Source: Bacteroidota bacterium (GTDB lineage Bacteria > Bacteroidota > Ignavibacteria > Ignavibacteriales > Ignavibacteriaceae). From it: DNA of 64,000 nucleotides. The stretch is taken from NCBI GenBank assembly GCA_021824565.1, contig JAKAKL010000116.1:1-64000 (forward strand), in the 5' to 3' direction. Both the position numbers and the translations under genes were made by a program. Under the pieces are notes generated by a model, which worked only from the letters and a program-made list of their open reading frames with translations, was not told where the DNA came from and ran no database searches. Of the stretch, positions 1 to 8,093 are shown in pieces; positions within the stretch are counted from its first letter, which is position 1, and each line of letters opens with the position of its first letter.

Positions 1-51
1 GCCGAACAGCTAAGACTTAATTACTGGAAAGAAAAAAATCAAGCAGCTTAA
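1..51 (+). CDS. 3' end of a gene cut by the window edge (unidentified)
   Basis: Frame 1 is open from the first base and ends at a TAA at 49-51, giving the tail AEQLRLNYWKEKNQAA. The lysine/glutamate-rich, low-complexity tail looks like a protein C-terminus. Seventeen codons can stay open by chance, so this is only a possible partial gene. No family can be assigned. It would converge on the lipoprotein gene that ends 1 bp away on the other strand. Confidence 0.33.
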   Translation, partial: AEQLRLNYWKEKNQAA

Positions 52-52
52 T

Positions 53-994
53 TTATGAATGATTTTTTCCACAATCTTTTTTTATTAAAAGTATCTTTTC
101 CCTTGAAGCATTACAATTATCTCCAAGTATTTCATTATTTGATCCATCTTCTTGTTGATGATATCCACTTATACCTGAGGATTCTTTGTCATTCTGAAAT
201 TTTAAAGGAATTATTAATGAAACATTATGAGCATTTATTGTTGCTGTGGCAGTAATATTTACGTTTTTAATTTCATTACCTATTGAAGTAGTATATCCAC
301 TTGAATATGGAGAAGCTAACCCATCAATTCCAAACATTGTGTAGCTCGTTGCTTGTGTTGTAACTGATAAGTATGGGTCAGAACTAGTAAAATTTATTTG
401 AACATTGTTTATTGGTTTATTATTTCCATCTAAAACTTGTATTGATATTGGATAAGCATAATAATATGGTGTTCCGCCCAAAGATCCAATTACTTCATTA
501 GAATTAAAAGTCGATAAATTACCGCTCCAAACTATTATTCTAGGGGTACCACTTATTACTGTTATATAGTATTTGGGAGTATGCATATCTGGATTACTTG
601 GTACATTGTCCTTTTTTGTAGCCTCAGCCCAGACTGTATAGGTACCTTCCTGTGAGAAATTGTAACTAAAATTAAAATTTTGATCTGATGGATAAGAACT
701 ATTTATCTCTTGGTTTGGTTGGTCTGTTACACCACTTGGCGTGGTAATCTCCAACCATACATACCCAGAAACGAAATCGCTGCAAATTGTAGTGTTAACT
801 GTTATTGTTTGGGAACCAATATTAATAATATCAGGTGGGGATTGAAGGTTAATAGATGCTGTAATATTACTGCAACTGTTTTTATCAATAATTTGTGTAG
901 AACAACCCCCAAAATTACAAGCTAAAAGAATGATAAAAATAAAAACAATAAAAAAAGCATTCATAGAATAATTTTTGTACATAGCTATACCCAT
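53..994 (-). CDS. Putative secreted lipoprotein with Ig-like beta-sandwich character
   Basis: A 313-residue protein. The N-terminus has a charged stretch, a strong hydrophobic core (FFIVFIFIILLAC) and two closely spaced Cys candidates for lipidation (LLAC and, four residues later, FGGC), so it is probably a lipoprotein. The mature part is rich in Ser, Thr, Asn, Val and Ile in alternating patterns. Phrases such as GTYTVWAEATKK and PINNVQINFTSSDPYLSV are typical of bacterial Ig-like domains. No enzyme motif is visible. The start is uncertain: MYKNYSM, four residues downstream, is equally good. The gene is alone; the LuxR-type gene lies upstream on the same strand. Function unknown. Confidence 0.6.
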   Translation of the reverse strand: MGIAMYKNYSMNAFFIVFIFIILLACNFGGCSTQIIDKNSCSNITASINLQSPPDIINIGSQTITVNTTICSDFVSGYVWLEITTPSGVTDQPNQEINSSYPSDQNFNFSYNFSQEGTYTVWAEATKKDNVPSNPDMHTPKYYITVISGTPRIIVWSGNLSTFNSNEVIGSLGGTPYYYAYPISIQVLDGNNKPINNVQINFTSSDPYLSVTTQATSYTMFGIDGLASPYSSGYTTSIGNEIKNVNITATATINAHNVSLIIPLKFQNDKESSGISGYHQQEDGSNNEILGDNCNASREKILLIKKDCGKNHS

Positions 995-1065
995 ATTTTC
1001 GTTTTAGAAAGTTTTTAAATATTTTTCTTCCTAAGTAAAGTTTAAGCGTTACACCCTCATAATAC

Positions 1066-1109
1066 AATAAGGGAATTCCCTTATTTTTTCTAAGGGAGTA
1101 TTTAAGGGA
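1066..1109. promoter_or_regulatory. Cluster of TAAGGGA boxes, including a 20-bp palindrome
   Basis: Between the LuxR-type gene and the lipoprotein gene lie three direct copies of TAAGGGA (1068, 1091, 1103) and one inverted copy. The first copy and the inverted copy form a perfect 20-bp palindrome at 1066-1085. The cluster is 70-115 bp upstream of the lipoprotein start, as expected for an activator site. Binding by the neighbouring LuxR-type protein is a guess. Confidence 0.3.
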
Positions 1110-1119
1110 GATGTGTTTA

Positions 1120-1707
1120 CTAACATAAAATTTCTATTATATCATTTCGTCCTAATTTTATTTTTATATTTTGCTTGTGCACTTCCACTGTCTTAACGCT
1201 AATACAAAGCATATCTGCAATTTGCTTATTTTGTATCCCTGCTTCCGTAAGATTATAGATTTCTTTTTGCCGCTTTGTAAGAGTTTCTATTTTATTTCCC
1301 TCTTCTTTGGTAATCATTTCAATAACATTCTCGCAATAATATTTGCCGCCGTTATTAACAGTTATCATTGCTTCTCTTAATTTTTCTATGCCGGTCTTTT
1401 TGCTTACTATCCCCCGAGCTTCTCCGTGTATCAAAGTCTTAAGCTCACTTTTTTCAATTTTACTTGTGTAAATAATTTTATTTATTTCACTGCCAAGAAG
1501 ATCATTGGCTCTTTTTATTTCTTCATCGTACAGGCATCCGTCATTCACTACAACTACCTCATACTTTCTCTTGCCATCGGATAAATTGTTCAAGTCAGTA
1601 TAATCATTAAAGGATCGTTTGTAAAGAAACTCATAAATGCGGTTAAAACTGCGGGCTGCGCTGATAAAAATAACGCTCTTATTTTTTTCATAATAAAGTA
1701 CCTCCAT
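1120..1707 (-). CDS. LuxR-family transcriptional regulator with degenerate N-terminal domain
   Basis: A 195-residue protein. The last 65 residues form a LuxR/FixJ-type helix-turn-helix: LTKRQKEIYNLTEAG, then the recognition helix region ISVKTVEVHKQNIKIKLG. The N-terminal 120 residues have the size of a receiver domain but lack the acidic pocket and a clear phospho-acceptor Asp, so the input may not be phosphorylation. The ATG at 1707 has no Shine-Dalgarno in front. A GGAGG follows immediately inside the coding start, but the ATG it would serve is out of frame. A 13-base poly-C tract lies 36-48 bp upstream. Target genes unknown; the adjacent lipoprotein is a candidate. Confidence 0.75.
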   Translation of the reverse strand: MEVLYYEKNKSVIFISAARSFNRIYEFLYKRSFNDYTDLNNLSDGKRKYEVVVVNDGCLYDEEIKRANDLLGSEINKIIYTSKIEKSELKTLIHGEARGIVSKKTGIEKLREAMITVNNGGKYYCENVIEMITKEEGNKIETLTKRQKEIYNLTEAGIQNKQIADMLCISVKTVEVHKQNIKIKLGRNDIIEILC

Positions 1708-1742
1708 TATAATAATGCTGCTTTATTCTTTTTGTAAAATGC

Positions 1743-1755
1743 GGGGGGGGGGGGG
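1743..1755. repeat. 13-base poly-G/poly-C homopolymer tract
   Basis: Thirteen consecutive G on the plus strand, in otherwise AT-rich DNA. It lies between the LuxR-type gene (start 1707, minus strand) and pckG. Read on the LuxR strand it is poly-C placed 36-48 bp before the start codon, where promoter spacing could be affected. Such tracts slip easily in replication and in sequencing. Confidence 0.85.
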
Positions 1756-1975
1756 TAAATATGTTTAAGTACCCTTTTCTGCTTTCTTATTTTTATAACT
1801 TCCATTTCTCACCCAAAATAAAATTATTAGATAGTTCTAACTTCGGGAATTATTTTATCTAACGCAAAAGAAATTTTGAGAATAACTTAAAACTATTCCT
1901 CCAATTGCAAAACCATGCAATCTTTTTTTTAACCGGTTGTGTGAATTAATTAATCGTCAAGTTAATAAATTAAAA

Positions 1976-2006
1976 TTGAAAGCCCATCCGATTTTCTTTA
2001 TCTTTG
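1976..2006 (+). promoter_or_regulatory. Bacteroidota-type promoter for pckG
   Basis: TTG at 1976-1978, a 20-nt spacer, then TATCTTTG at 1999-2006. This fits the -33 TTG and -7 TAnnTTTG pattern of the Bacteroidota primary sigma factor. Transcription would begin near 2013, leaving a leader of about 150 nt before the pckG ATG at 2163. No recognised riboswitch is seen in the leader. Confidence 0.6.
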
Positions 2007-2162
2007 CACCGGTAAAAATCCATTTTGTCGCGGACGCTTCCGGCTCTTGCTTTTCAGATGGATACAACTTTTTTAATTAAACACTGTTTTAGAAACAGCA
2101 AGGATATTATAATCTTTTTTAGAATTATTAAAACTAAATAACTTACGAAAGGGTTATTTTTA

Positions 2163-3944
2163 ATGATAAGGAATAAAAAATTAATTGCCTGGGTTGAAGA
2201 AATGGCGGCGCTTTGCAAGCCCGATTCAATCTATTGGTGCAATGGCTCTGAAGATGAGTTTCAAAAATTAGCTGATGAATTGATAGCAAATGGTACTTTC
2301 ATAAAATTAAATGAATCAAAAAGACCAAACAGTTTTTACTGCCATTCCGACCCGGAAGATGTAGCCCGTGTTGAGAATAGAACTTTTATATGTTCGGTAA
2401 AAGAGGAAGATGCGGGACCGACAAACAACTGGGTTGATCCGAAAGAAATGAAAGATACTTTGACTAAAAAATTTGACGGATCGATGAAAGGAAGAACAAT
2501 GTACGTTATTCCTTACAGCATGGGTCCGATCGGATCGAAGATTTCCCAAATTGGAGTTGAGTTGACAGATTCCCGCTACGTGGTTTGTAATATGAAAATC
2601 ATGACCCGGATGGGGAAAGAAGTTTTGGACGCTCTTGGAGAAAATGATTTTGTTCATTGTCTTCATTCTGTAGGAGCGCCTTTAAAGCCGGGAGAAAAAG
2701 ATTCAACGTGGGCATGCAGCAAAGAAAAATATATTGTGCATTTCCCTGAAGAAAGACTGATCTGGTCATACGGCAGCGGATACGGCGGTAATGCTCTGCT
2801 TGGCAAGAAATGTTTTGCTTTAAGAATCGCTTCGAGCATGGCTCGCAATGAAGGCTGGCTTGCCGAACACATGCTGATTGTCGGTATTACTTCTCCCGAA
2901 GGAGTGAAGAAATATTTTGCAGCAGCTTTTCCAAGCGCATGCGGAAAAACTAATCTCGCAATGCTCACACCAACTCTTCCGGGATGGAAAGTTGAAACAG
3001 TCGGAGATGATATTGCATGGATGAAATTCGGAGAGGATGGAAGGCTGTATGCAATAAACCCCGAGGCAGGATTTTTCGGAGTAGCTCCGGGTACATCCAT
3101 GGAAACAAATCCAAATGCGCTGTTGTCTATGGATAAGAACTCCATCTTTACTAACACTGCGCTGACACCGGACGGAGATATTTGGTGGGAAGGATTGACG
3201 GACACAAAGCCGGAAAAATTAACCGACTGGCTTGGAAAAGAATGGACGCCAAAGTCAAAATCTAAAGCCGCACATCCAAACGCAAGATTTACAGCACCAT
3301 CCAAGCAATGCCCGGTAATGGATCCCGCGTGGGAAAGCCCGGTAGGAGTTCCAATTTCCGCGATATTATTTGGAGGAAGGCGCGCGAAAGTAGTTCCATT
3401 GGTTTATGAAGCATTAAGCTGGGAGCATGGAACTTTTATGGGTTCGATAGTATCTTCGGAAACAACGGCGGCAGCGACCGGCGATGTTGGAACAGTTCGG
3501 CACGACCCGTTCGCTATGCTTCCTTTCTGCGGATATAATATGGGCGACTATTTTGCACACTGGATCAGTATAGGTAAAAAATCTTCCTTGAATAAACTTC
3601 CGAAAATATTTTATGTTAATTGGTTTAGAAAAGACAATGAAGGAAATTTCTTATGGCCAGGCTACGGAGAAAATATCAGAGTACTAAAATGGATTTTTGA
3701 CCGTACGGAGGGGAAGGATTCTTCTGTTAAAACGCCGATTGGCTTTGTTCCTAAAAAAGAAGGAATCGATCTTGACGGTATGAATTTCAGGAAAGAAAAT
3801 CTGGATCAGCTTTTAAACGTTGACAGAGATGAATGGCTTAGAGAAGTAAAGAATATTAGGAATTATTATAAAATATTCGGAAATAAACTTCCAGCAGAAT
3901 TACGCAGCGAAGTCGACCAGCTTGAACAAAGACTTAACTCATAA
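2163..3944 (+). CDS. pckG: Phosphoenolpyruvate carboxykinase (GTP)
   Basis: A 593-residue protein of the GTP-dependent PEPCK family, not the ATP type (which is about 530 residues with different motifs). It interconverts oxaloacetate + GTP and phosphoenolpyruvate + CO2 + GDP in the cytosol, linking the TCA cycle to gluconeogenesis or anaplerosis. Visible signatures are the P-loop [11 protein letters not shown] near residue 257, the metal-binding GDDIAWM near 281, and the N-terminal substrate region [19 protein letters not shown]. Length is normal and all key motifs are intact. It is monocistronic behind a Bacteroidota-type promoter. Codon use is less AT-rich than the flanking spacer, as expected for a well-expressed central-metabolism gene. 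Confidence 0.97.
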   Translation: MIRNKKLIAWVEEMAALCKPDSIYWCNGSEDEFQKLADELIANGTFIKLNESKRPNSFYCHSDPEDVARVENRTFICSVKEEDAGPTNNWVDPKEMKDTLTKKFDGSMKGRTMYVIPYSMGPIGSKISQIGVELTDSRYVVCNMKIMTRMGKEVLDALGENDFVHCLHSVGAPLKPGEKDSTWACSKEKYIVHFPEERLIWSYGSGYGGNALLGKKCFALRIASSMARNEGWLAEHMLIVGITSPEGVKKYFAAAFPSACGKTNLAMLTPTLPGWKVETVGDDIAWMKFGEDGRLYAINPEAGFFGVAPGTSMETNPNALLSMDKNSIFTNTALTPDGDIWWEGLTDTKPEKLTDWLGKEWTPKSKSKAAHPNARFTAPSKQCPVMDPAWESPVGVPISAILFGGRRAKVVPLVYEALSWEHGTFMGSIVSSETTAAATGDVGTVRHDPFAMLPFCGYNMGDYFAHWISIGKKSSLNKLPKIFYVNWFRKDNEGNFLWPGYGENIRVLKWIFDRTEGKDSSVKTPIGFVPKKEGIDLDGMNFRKENLDQLLNVDRDEWLREVKNIRNYYKIFGNKLPAELRSEVDQLEQRLNS

Positions 3945-4246
3945 ATCCGCGTACATTTTATTGACAGGACCATTGCTTTTTGTTTAAATAACAATCAGCA
4001 ATGGTTCCGGTCTGAAAATCTGGCCGAAATGATACACTTTATCACTAAATTTTCCTGTGATGCTTAATAATTCTTTCCTAAACTTAATGTTCTTCCCTAC
4101 TTTTTCTTTTTATAATGCCTAAATTTTTAGATATTTAAGCAGTGGAGAAGATTTTAGCCGGATAATTTTTCAGAAAGGCAGCACTAATAAATCTTTAGCA
4201 TTATAATTGATATTGGAACAAAGATTATAATAATATTTTTCATTTT
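3945..4246. other. Intergenic region with one weak hairpin
   Basis: 302 bp between pckG and the histidine kinase gene. It holds an inverted repeat ACCATTGCT / AGCAATGGT (3969-4005) with a 19-nt loop and no T-run, so it may be a pckG 3' structure rather than an intrinsic terminator. The rest is AT-rich; no ORF or RNA gene is apparent. Confidence 0.4.
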
Positions 4247-7200
4247 ATGGGAAAAATTACTGAAGAACTTAAAATATTGAACCGCGACGAATTTATTTCA
4301 AAGTTCCTCGTTCAGGCGCCTATTGGCATCTTGACTTTCAATAAAGATTGGAAAGTTGATTTCGCCAACGAGAATTTTTTTAAATACGCGCTGCTTTATA
4401 AATTCGAGCATGATTCGGTTCTTGGTCAAAATATTTTGGAACTTGATTTATTCCCCGGCATTGATATAAAAAATGATCTGAAGATTCTACACGAAAAACT
4501 TTCATTTGAAAAAGAAATCAAATCGATAAAAACACTTGACCGCAAACAGCTTTCCGTAATCATTAAAGCTTACCCGATATTTCACAACGATATTTTCTTC
4601 GGCGGCATTTTAATAATAGAAGATATAAAATTCAGCCTGGACAAAACTACCGATCTTAGGTTTGAGCATATTGAAAATGTCGTAAATAATATCAGCGATT
4701 TTATTTTTATCTGCGATACCGATGGAAGGATAAAATATTCTTACGGGAAAAAGATTAATAGACTGATTGATGAAGGGAAAATTTTTGAGAACAGCAAGGT
4801 TGGTTCTCTGTTCACGAAAGATTTTAACGACAAGTTTGAAGAAGCATATAAGAAATCAACAACTGAAAACAAGCCGGTTAAATTTAAAGCTGAGATAAAT
4901 ATTCAAAATGAAATATTTATCTACCAATGCTTGATAGAGCCGCAGCTAAATTGGCGCGGACAGATCCGTTTCATGTTCGTTTTCTTTTTTGATATTACCG
5001 AGCTAGAAAGCGATACCAATATCCTTTCAAATAAAATTTCAGAGCTAAAGCAATACCAGCTAATTGCTGAAACAATTACGGATGCTGTATTCGCAATTGA
5101 CAATGAAGGCAAAATTCTTTTCTGGAATAAAACTTCGGAAATACTTTTCGGTTATTCACGGAGCGAGGTCTATGGAAAATTCCTGGGCAAGATTCTCGAC
5201 GTGTTTGATCAAAAATATTTTAATGAGCTGAAAGAAGAACTAAAAGTCTCAGGGTTCTGGAAAGTCAATCTAACAGTTTACAAAAAGAACGGTCAGAAGG
5301 AAATTGTCGAAGCAAAGTTTTCGATTCCTCCGGAAGAAGGCGATATGATAATCGTACTTTGTTCCGACATGACGGAAAGAACTATTGCCGAGCAGCAGCT
5401 TCGCGCTTCAGAAGAAAAGTACAGATCAATTGTAGAATCTTCTTCCGATCTTATTTGCAGCATGGATGCAAGCGGGAAAATTATCTTTGCTAATTCAAAA
5501 TTCTGCGACCTGCTAAAATTTACTTCCGACGAGATTTCTGCAAAGAACATTAAAGATATTATCGAGCAGGATTTTGTACGCGAAAAAAATTTTGACCCAA
5601 AAGAAAATATTTCCTCGCTTGAAATACCTTTCGTCTCAAAGACCGGCGAAAAGATTTATCTAAGCGGCGCTTTCTCATATGTGCATCAGAATAATCTGAT
5701 CAAATCAATAAACGTTTCATTCAAGAATGTTTCGTTGGAAAAAGACATCCACAGGAAGCTGAATACTTTTATGTCGGCTTATCATGCTTTCCAGGACGGA
5801 ATGGCAGTTATGGACGGCACTAAAATAATTCTGGCAAACAATTCCTTCGCTCAAATTTTCGGATATAAAAACGACAAGGAAATTTTAGAAAAAAATATTC
5901 TGGATTTTATTTCCGATGCGGACGTAAAAAAAATCAGTGGATACTTTGATCTAATAAACAATAAAAAAGATTTCCCTTCCCGCTTTGATTTTCTCGGTAA
6001 GAAGAAAGACAGCGGGCTCTTTTATGCTGAAGCAACTGTCGGAACTTTCGAAAATGAAGGAAAAAATTACGCCGTCCTTACTTTCAGAGATATAAGCGAA
6101 AGGAAAAGAGCGCAGCAAATAATAAAAGAATCCGAAGAAAAATACCGCAGCATTACCGAAAATATCGACGACTTCCTTTTCACTTACGAAAAAATAGACC
6201 GTGTTATCCGTCCTGTATTTTACACTTCATCAGTAGAAAAAATAACGGGCTATACTCAATCGGATTTCCTTGGCGATTCCAGGCTCTTTATTAAAATTAT
6301 TTACCCAGACGATTTCAGCAAAATAAAATTGAAGCTGAAGAATTTTATTTCAAGCAAAATCCAGCTTTCGGGCGAGTTTGAATTTCGTATTATAAACAAG
6401 CATGGAAACATAGTTTGGGTGAGAACAAAACTTAATTTGATCCGGGATAATGCCGGCAAAGTGCAAAAGATATACGGACTCGTAAGCGATGTTACGCTTC
6501 GCAAAAAAGCTGAAGAGGAATTGCAGAAGTCAACGGAAAACCTTGTTAAGCTGAACGAAACAAAAGACAGATTTATCTCCATTATTTCGCACGACCTTCG
6601 CACTCCATTTAGTTCAATACTCGGATTTACGGATTTGCTTTTAAGCGACAGTGAATTAAGTCCTACCGAAAGAAGACAATATGTCGAGTTCATCCAGGAA
6701 TCTTCCAAGTCGATGCTGTCACTTGTAAATTCTTTGCTAGACTGGACGCGTCTCCAGACCGGCAGGATAAGATTTGAGCCGGATAGAGTTGAAGCATTCA
6801 AGATAATTGAAAAATCTTTTAATGCTCTTTCAGGTGTCGCTTTTCAAAAGAATATTTCTCTCGTTTCAACTGTTGCAGAAGATGTTTTTGTTTTTGTTGA
6901 TCAAGATTTGATATTTCAAGTTTTTAATAATCTGATTTCAAACGCGATAAAATTTACACACGAGGATGGAACTATAAGAATATCCTGCGCTCCGACATCA
7001 AGAGCAAGATTTATTGAGTTTTCGGTTAAAGATAATGGAGTCGGAATAAAGCCTGAAAATCTTAAAAAATTATTTACTGTAGACACAAAATTTACTTCCG
7101 AAGGAACTGCCGGCGAAAAAGGAACCGGGCTTGGCTTGTCTCTAGTAAAAGAAATTGTAGAAAAACACGGCGGTACGATTTGGGTAGAAAGCGAAGTAGA

Positions 7201-7621
7201 TGAAGGTTCGGATTTCAAATTTACATTACCAATCGGCTCTGCAAATATCCTTCTAGTCGATGACAGCAAAACCGACCGGCTGCTTTATTCAAAGATCATA
7301 AAAAATATTTCTCCTGATTATAATATCGATGTCGCATCGAACGGACAGGAAGCTCTTGAAATGATAATGAAGCATTCGCCCGCTCTGGTTATTACAGATC
7401 ATTTGATGCCCGTAATGAACGGATATAATTTTGTTATTGAGTTAAAAAAGTCCGATCTAAAAGGAAAGCCGCCGGTGATAATTCTCAGCAGCGACATTGA
7501 CCGCCACGCAATCCAGGATTATAATGATCTTGGCATCGAATATGTCTTTCATAAGCCGGTAAACTTAAGCAACTTCAAACAAGCTGTTGAAAAATCTCTT
7601 AAGAAAGGATTACTAAGTTAG
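4247..7621 (+). CDS. Multi-PAS hybrid sensor histidine kinase with C-terminal receiver
   Basis: A 1124-residue cytosolic-looking kinase with no transmembrane segments. About six successive PAS-like domains fill residues 10-765, with repeated PAS/PAC phrases such as SEEKYRSIVESSSDLI, SEEKYRSITENIDDFL and ITEL/DMTER linkers. The dimerisation/phospho-acceptor box FISIISHDLRTPFSSILGF follows (His near 783), then the ATPase domain with N-box NLISNAIKFT, DNGVGI and GTGLGLS. The last 120 residues form a receiver (NILLVDDS, acceptor Asp in VITDHLMPVMNG, Lys in FHKPV). It senses an unknown internal signal, perhaps redox or a small ligand. It converges with the hydrogenase operon whose last gene is a receiver, but functional linkage is only suggested by proximity. 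Confidence 0.93.
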   Translation: MGKITEELKILNRDEFISKFLVQAPIGILTFNKDWKVDFANENFFKYALLYKFEHDSVLGQNILELDLFPGIDIKNDLKILHEKLSFEKEIKSIKTLDRKQLSVIIKAYPIFHNDIFFGGILIIEDIKFSLDKTTDLRFEHIENVVNNISDFIFICDTDGRIKYSYGKKINRLIDEGKIFENSKVGSLFTKDFNDKFEEAYKKSTTENKPVKFKAEINIQNEIFIYQCLIEPQLNWRGQIRFMFVFFFDITELESDTNILSNKISELKQYQLIAETITDAVFAIDNEGKILFWNKTSEILFGYSRSEVYGKFLGKILDVFDQKYFNELKEELKVSGFWKVNLTVYKKNGQKEIVEAKFSIPPEEGDMIIVLCSDMTERTIAEQQLRASEEKYRSIVESSSDLICSMDASGKIIFANSKFCDLLKFTSDEISAKNIKDIIEQDFVREKNFDPKENISSLEIPFVSKTGEKIYLSGAFSYVHQNNLIKSINVSFKNVSLEKDIHRKLNTFMSAYHAFQDGMAVMDGTKIILANNSFAQIFGYKNDKEILEKNILDFISDADVKKISGYFDLINNKKDFPSRFDFLGKKKDSGLFYAEATVGTFENEGKNYAVLTFRDISERKRAQQIIKESEEKYRSITENIDDFLFTYEKIDRVIRPVFYTSSVEKITGYTQSDFLGDSRLFIKIIYPDDFSKIKLKLKNFISSKIQLSGEFEFRIINKHGNIVWVRTKLNLIRDNAGKVQKIYGLVSDVTLRKKAEEELQKSTENLVKLNETKDRFISIISHDLRTPFSSILGFTDLLLSDSELSPTERRQYVEFIQESSKSMLSLVNSLLDWTRLQTGRIRFEPDRVEAFKIIEKSFNALSGVAFQKNISLVSTVAEDVFVFVDQDLIFQVFNNLISNAIKFTHEDGTIRISCAPTSRARFIEFSVKDNGVGIKPENLKKLFTVDTKFTSEGTAGEKGTGLGLSLVKEIVEKHGGTIWVESEVDEGSDFKFTLPIGSANILLVDDSKTDRLLYSKIIKNISPDYNIDVASNGQEALEMIMKHSPALVITDHLMPVMNGYNFVIELKKSDLKGKPPVIILSSDIDRHAIQDYNDLGIEYVFHKPVNLSNFKQAVEKSLKKGLLS

Positions 7622-7677
7622 TAAAATGATTTTACTGCAAAAGGAAAAGACATAATTATTTTTATTTGACGACAGTT

Positions 7678-8079
7678 TTACATTAAGTAACCATCAAGCT
7701 TTTCAATAAGTTCCTCAATGGCAACGGGCTTATTCATAATTTCATCGCATTTAATCCAGTCTTTTTCCTCCTCTGTTGTAGTGCCGAATTTAAAACCGGT
7801 ATTAAATGTCGTTGAAGTTAGTATAATTACAGGAATATTTTTTCCGAAATTATCTTTTTTTATTCTATAGCTTAAAACAAAACCTGAATCATATTCTTCC
7901 ATCATTAGACCAATTAAAGCCGCGTCCGGTTTTTCCGCTTTAAAAACATTCCATCCATCCTCGCCATTTTCAGCAGTAAAAACAATATAACCTTTATTTT
8001 CTAATTGAATTTTTGTTTGCTCCAAAAGATCGATGTCGTTATCAACTAGCAGTATTTTTTTCTTTTCCTCAATATTCAT
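7678..8079 (-). CDS. Receiver-like protein of the hydrogenase operon, lacking the phospho-acceptor Asp
   Basis: A 133-residue stand-alone CheY-like protein, last gene of hydCBA, starting 14 bp after the hydA stop. The beta-1 acidic pair is partly kept (LLVDNDID), as is the beta-5 Lys (MNKPV). The segment PDAALIGLMMEEYDSGF aligns with the usual xxxDLMMxxxDGF, and Gly sits where the phosphorylated Asp should be. Receivers with the SGFVLSYRIKK phrase are familiar partners of NAD-linked [FeFe]-hydrogenases. It probably acts as a phosphorylation-independent partner or scaffold rather than a classical output regulator. The Gly substitution is read directly from the translation; the role is inference. 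Confidence 0.85.
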   Translation of the reverse strand: MNIEEKKKILLVDNDIDLLEQTKIQLENKGYIVFTAENGEDGWNVFKAEKPDAALIGLMMEEYDSGFVLSYRIKKDNFGKNIPVIILTSTTFNTGFKFGTTTEEEKDWIKCDEIMNKPVAIEELIEKLDGYLM

Positions 8080-8093
8080 TTTACCGGCTCAAT

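Noticed and set aside
2316-3304. Minus-strand ORFs (116 and 213 aa) inside pckG
   Set aside because: Shadows of a strongly supported gene; no independent family similarity.
3969-4005. Intrinsic terminator after pckG
   Set aside because: The inverted repeat has a 19-nt loop and no T-run on the relevant side; reported only as a weak hairpin.
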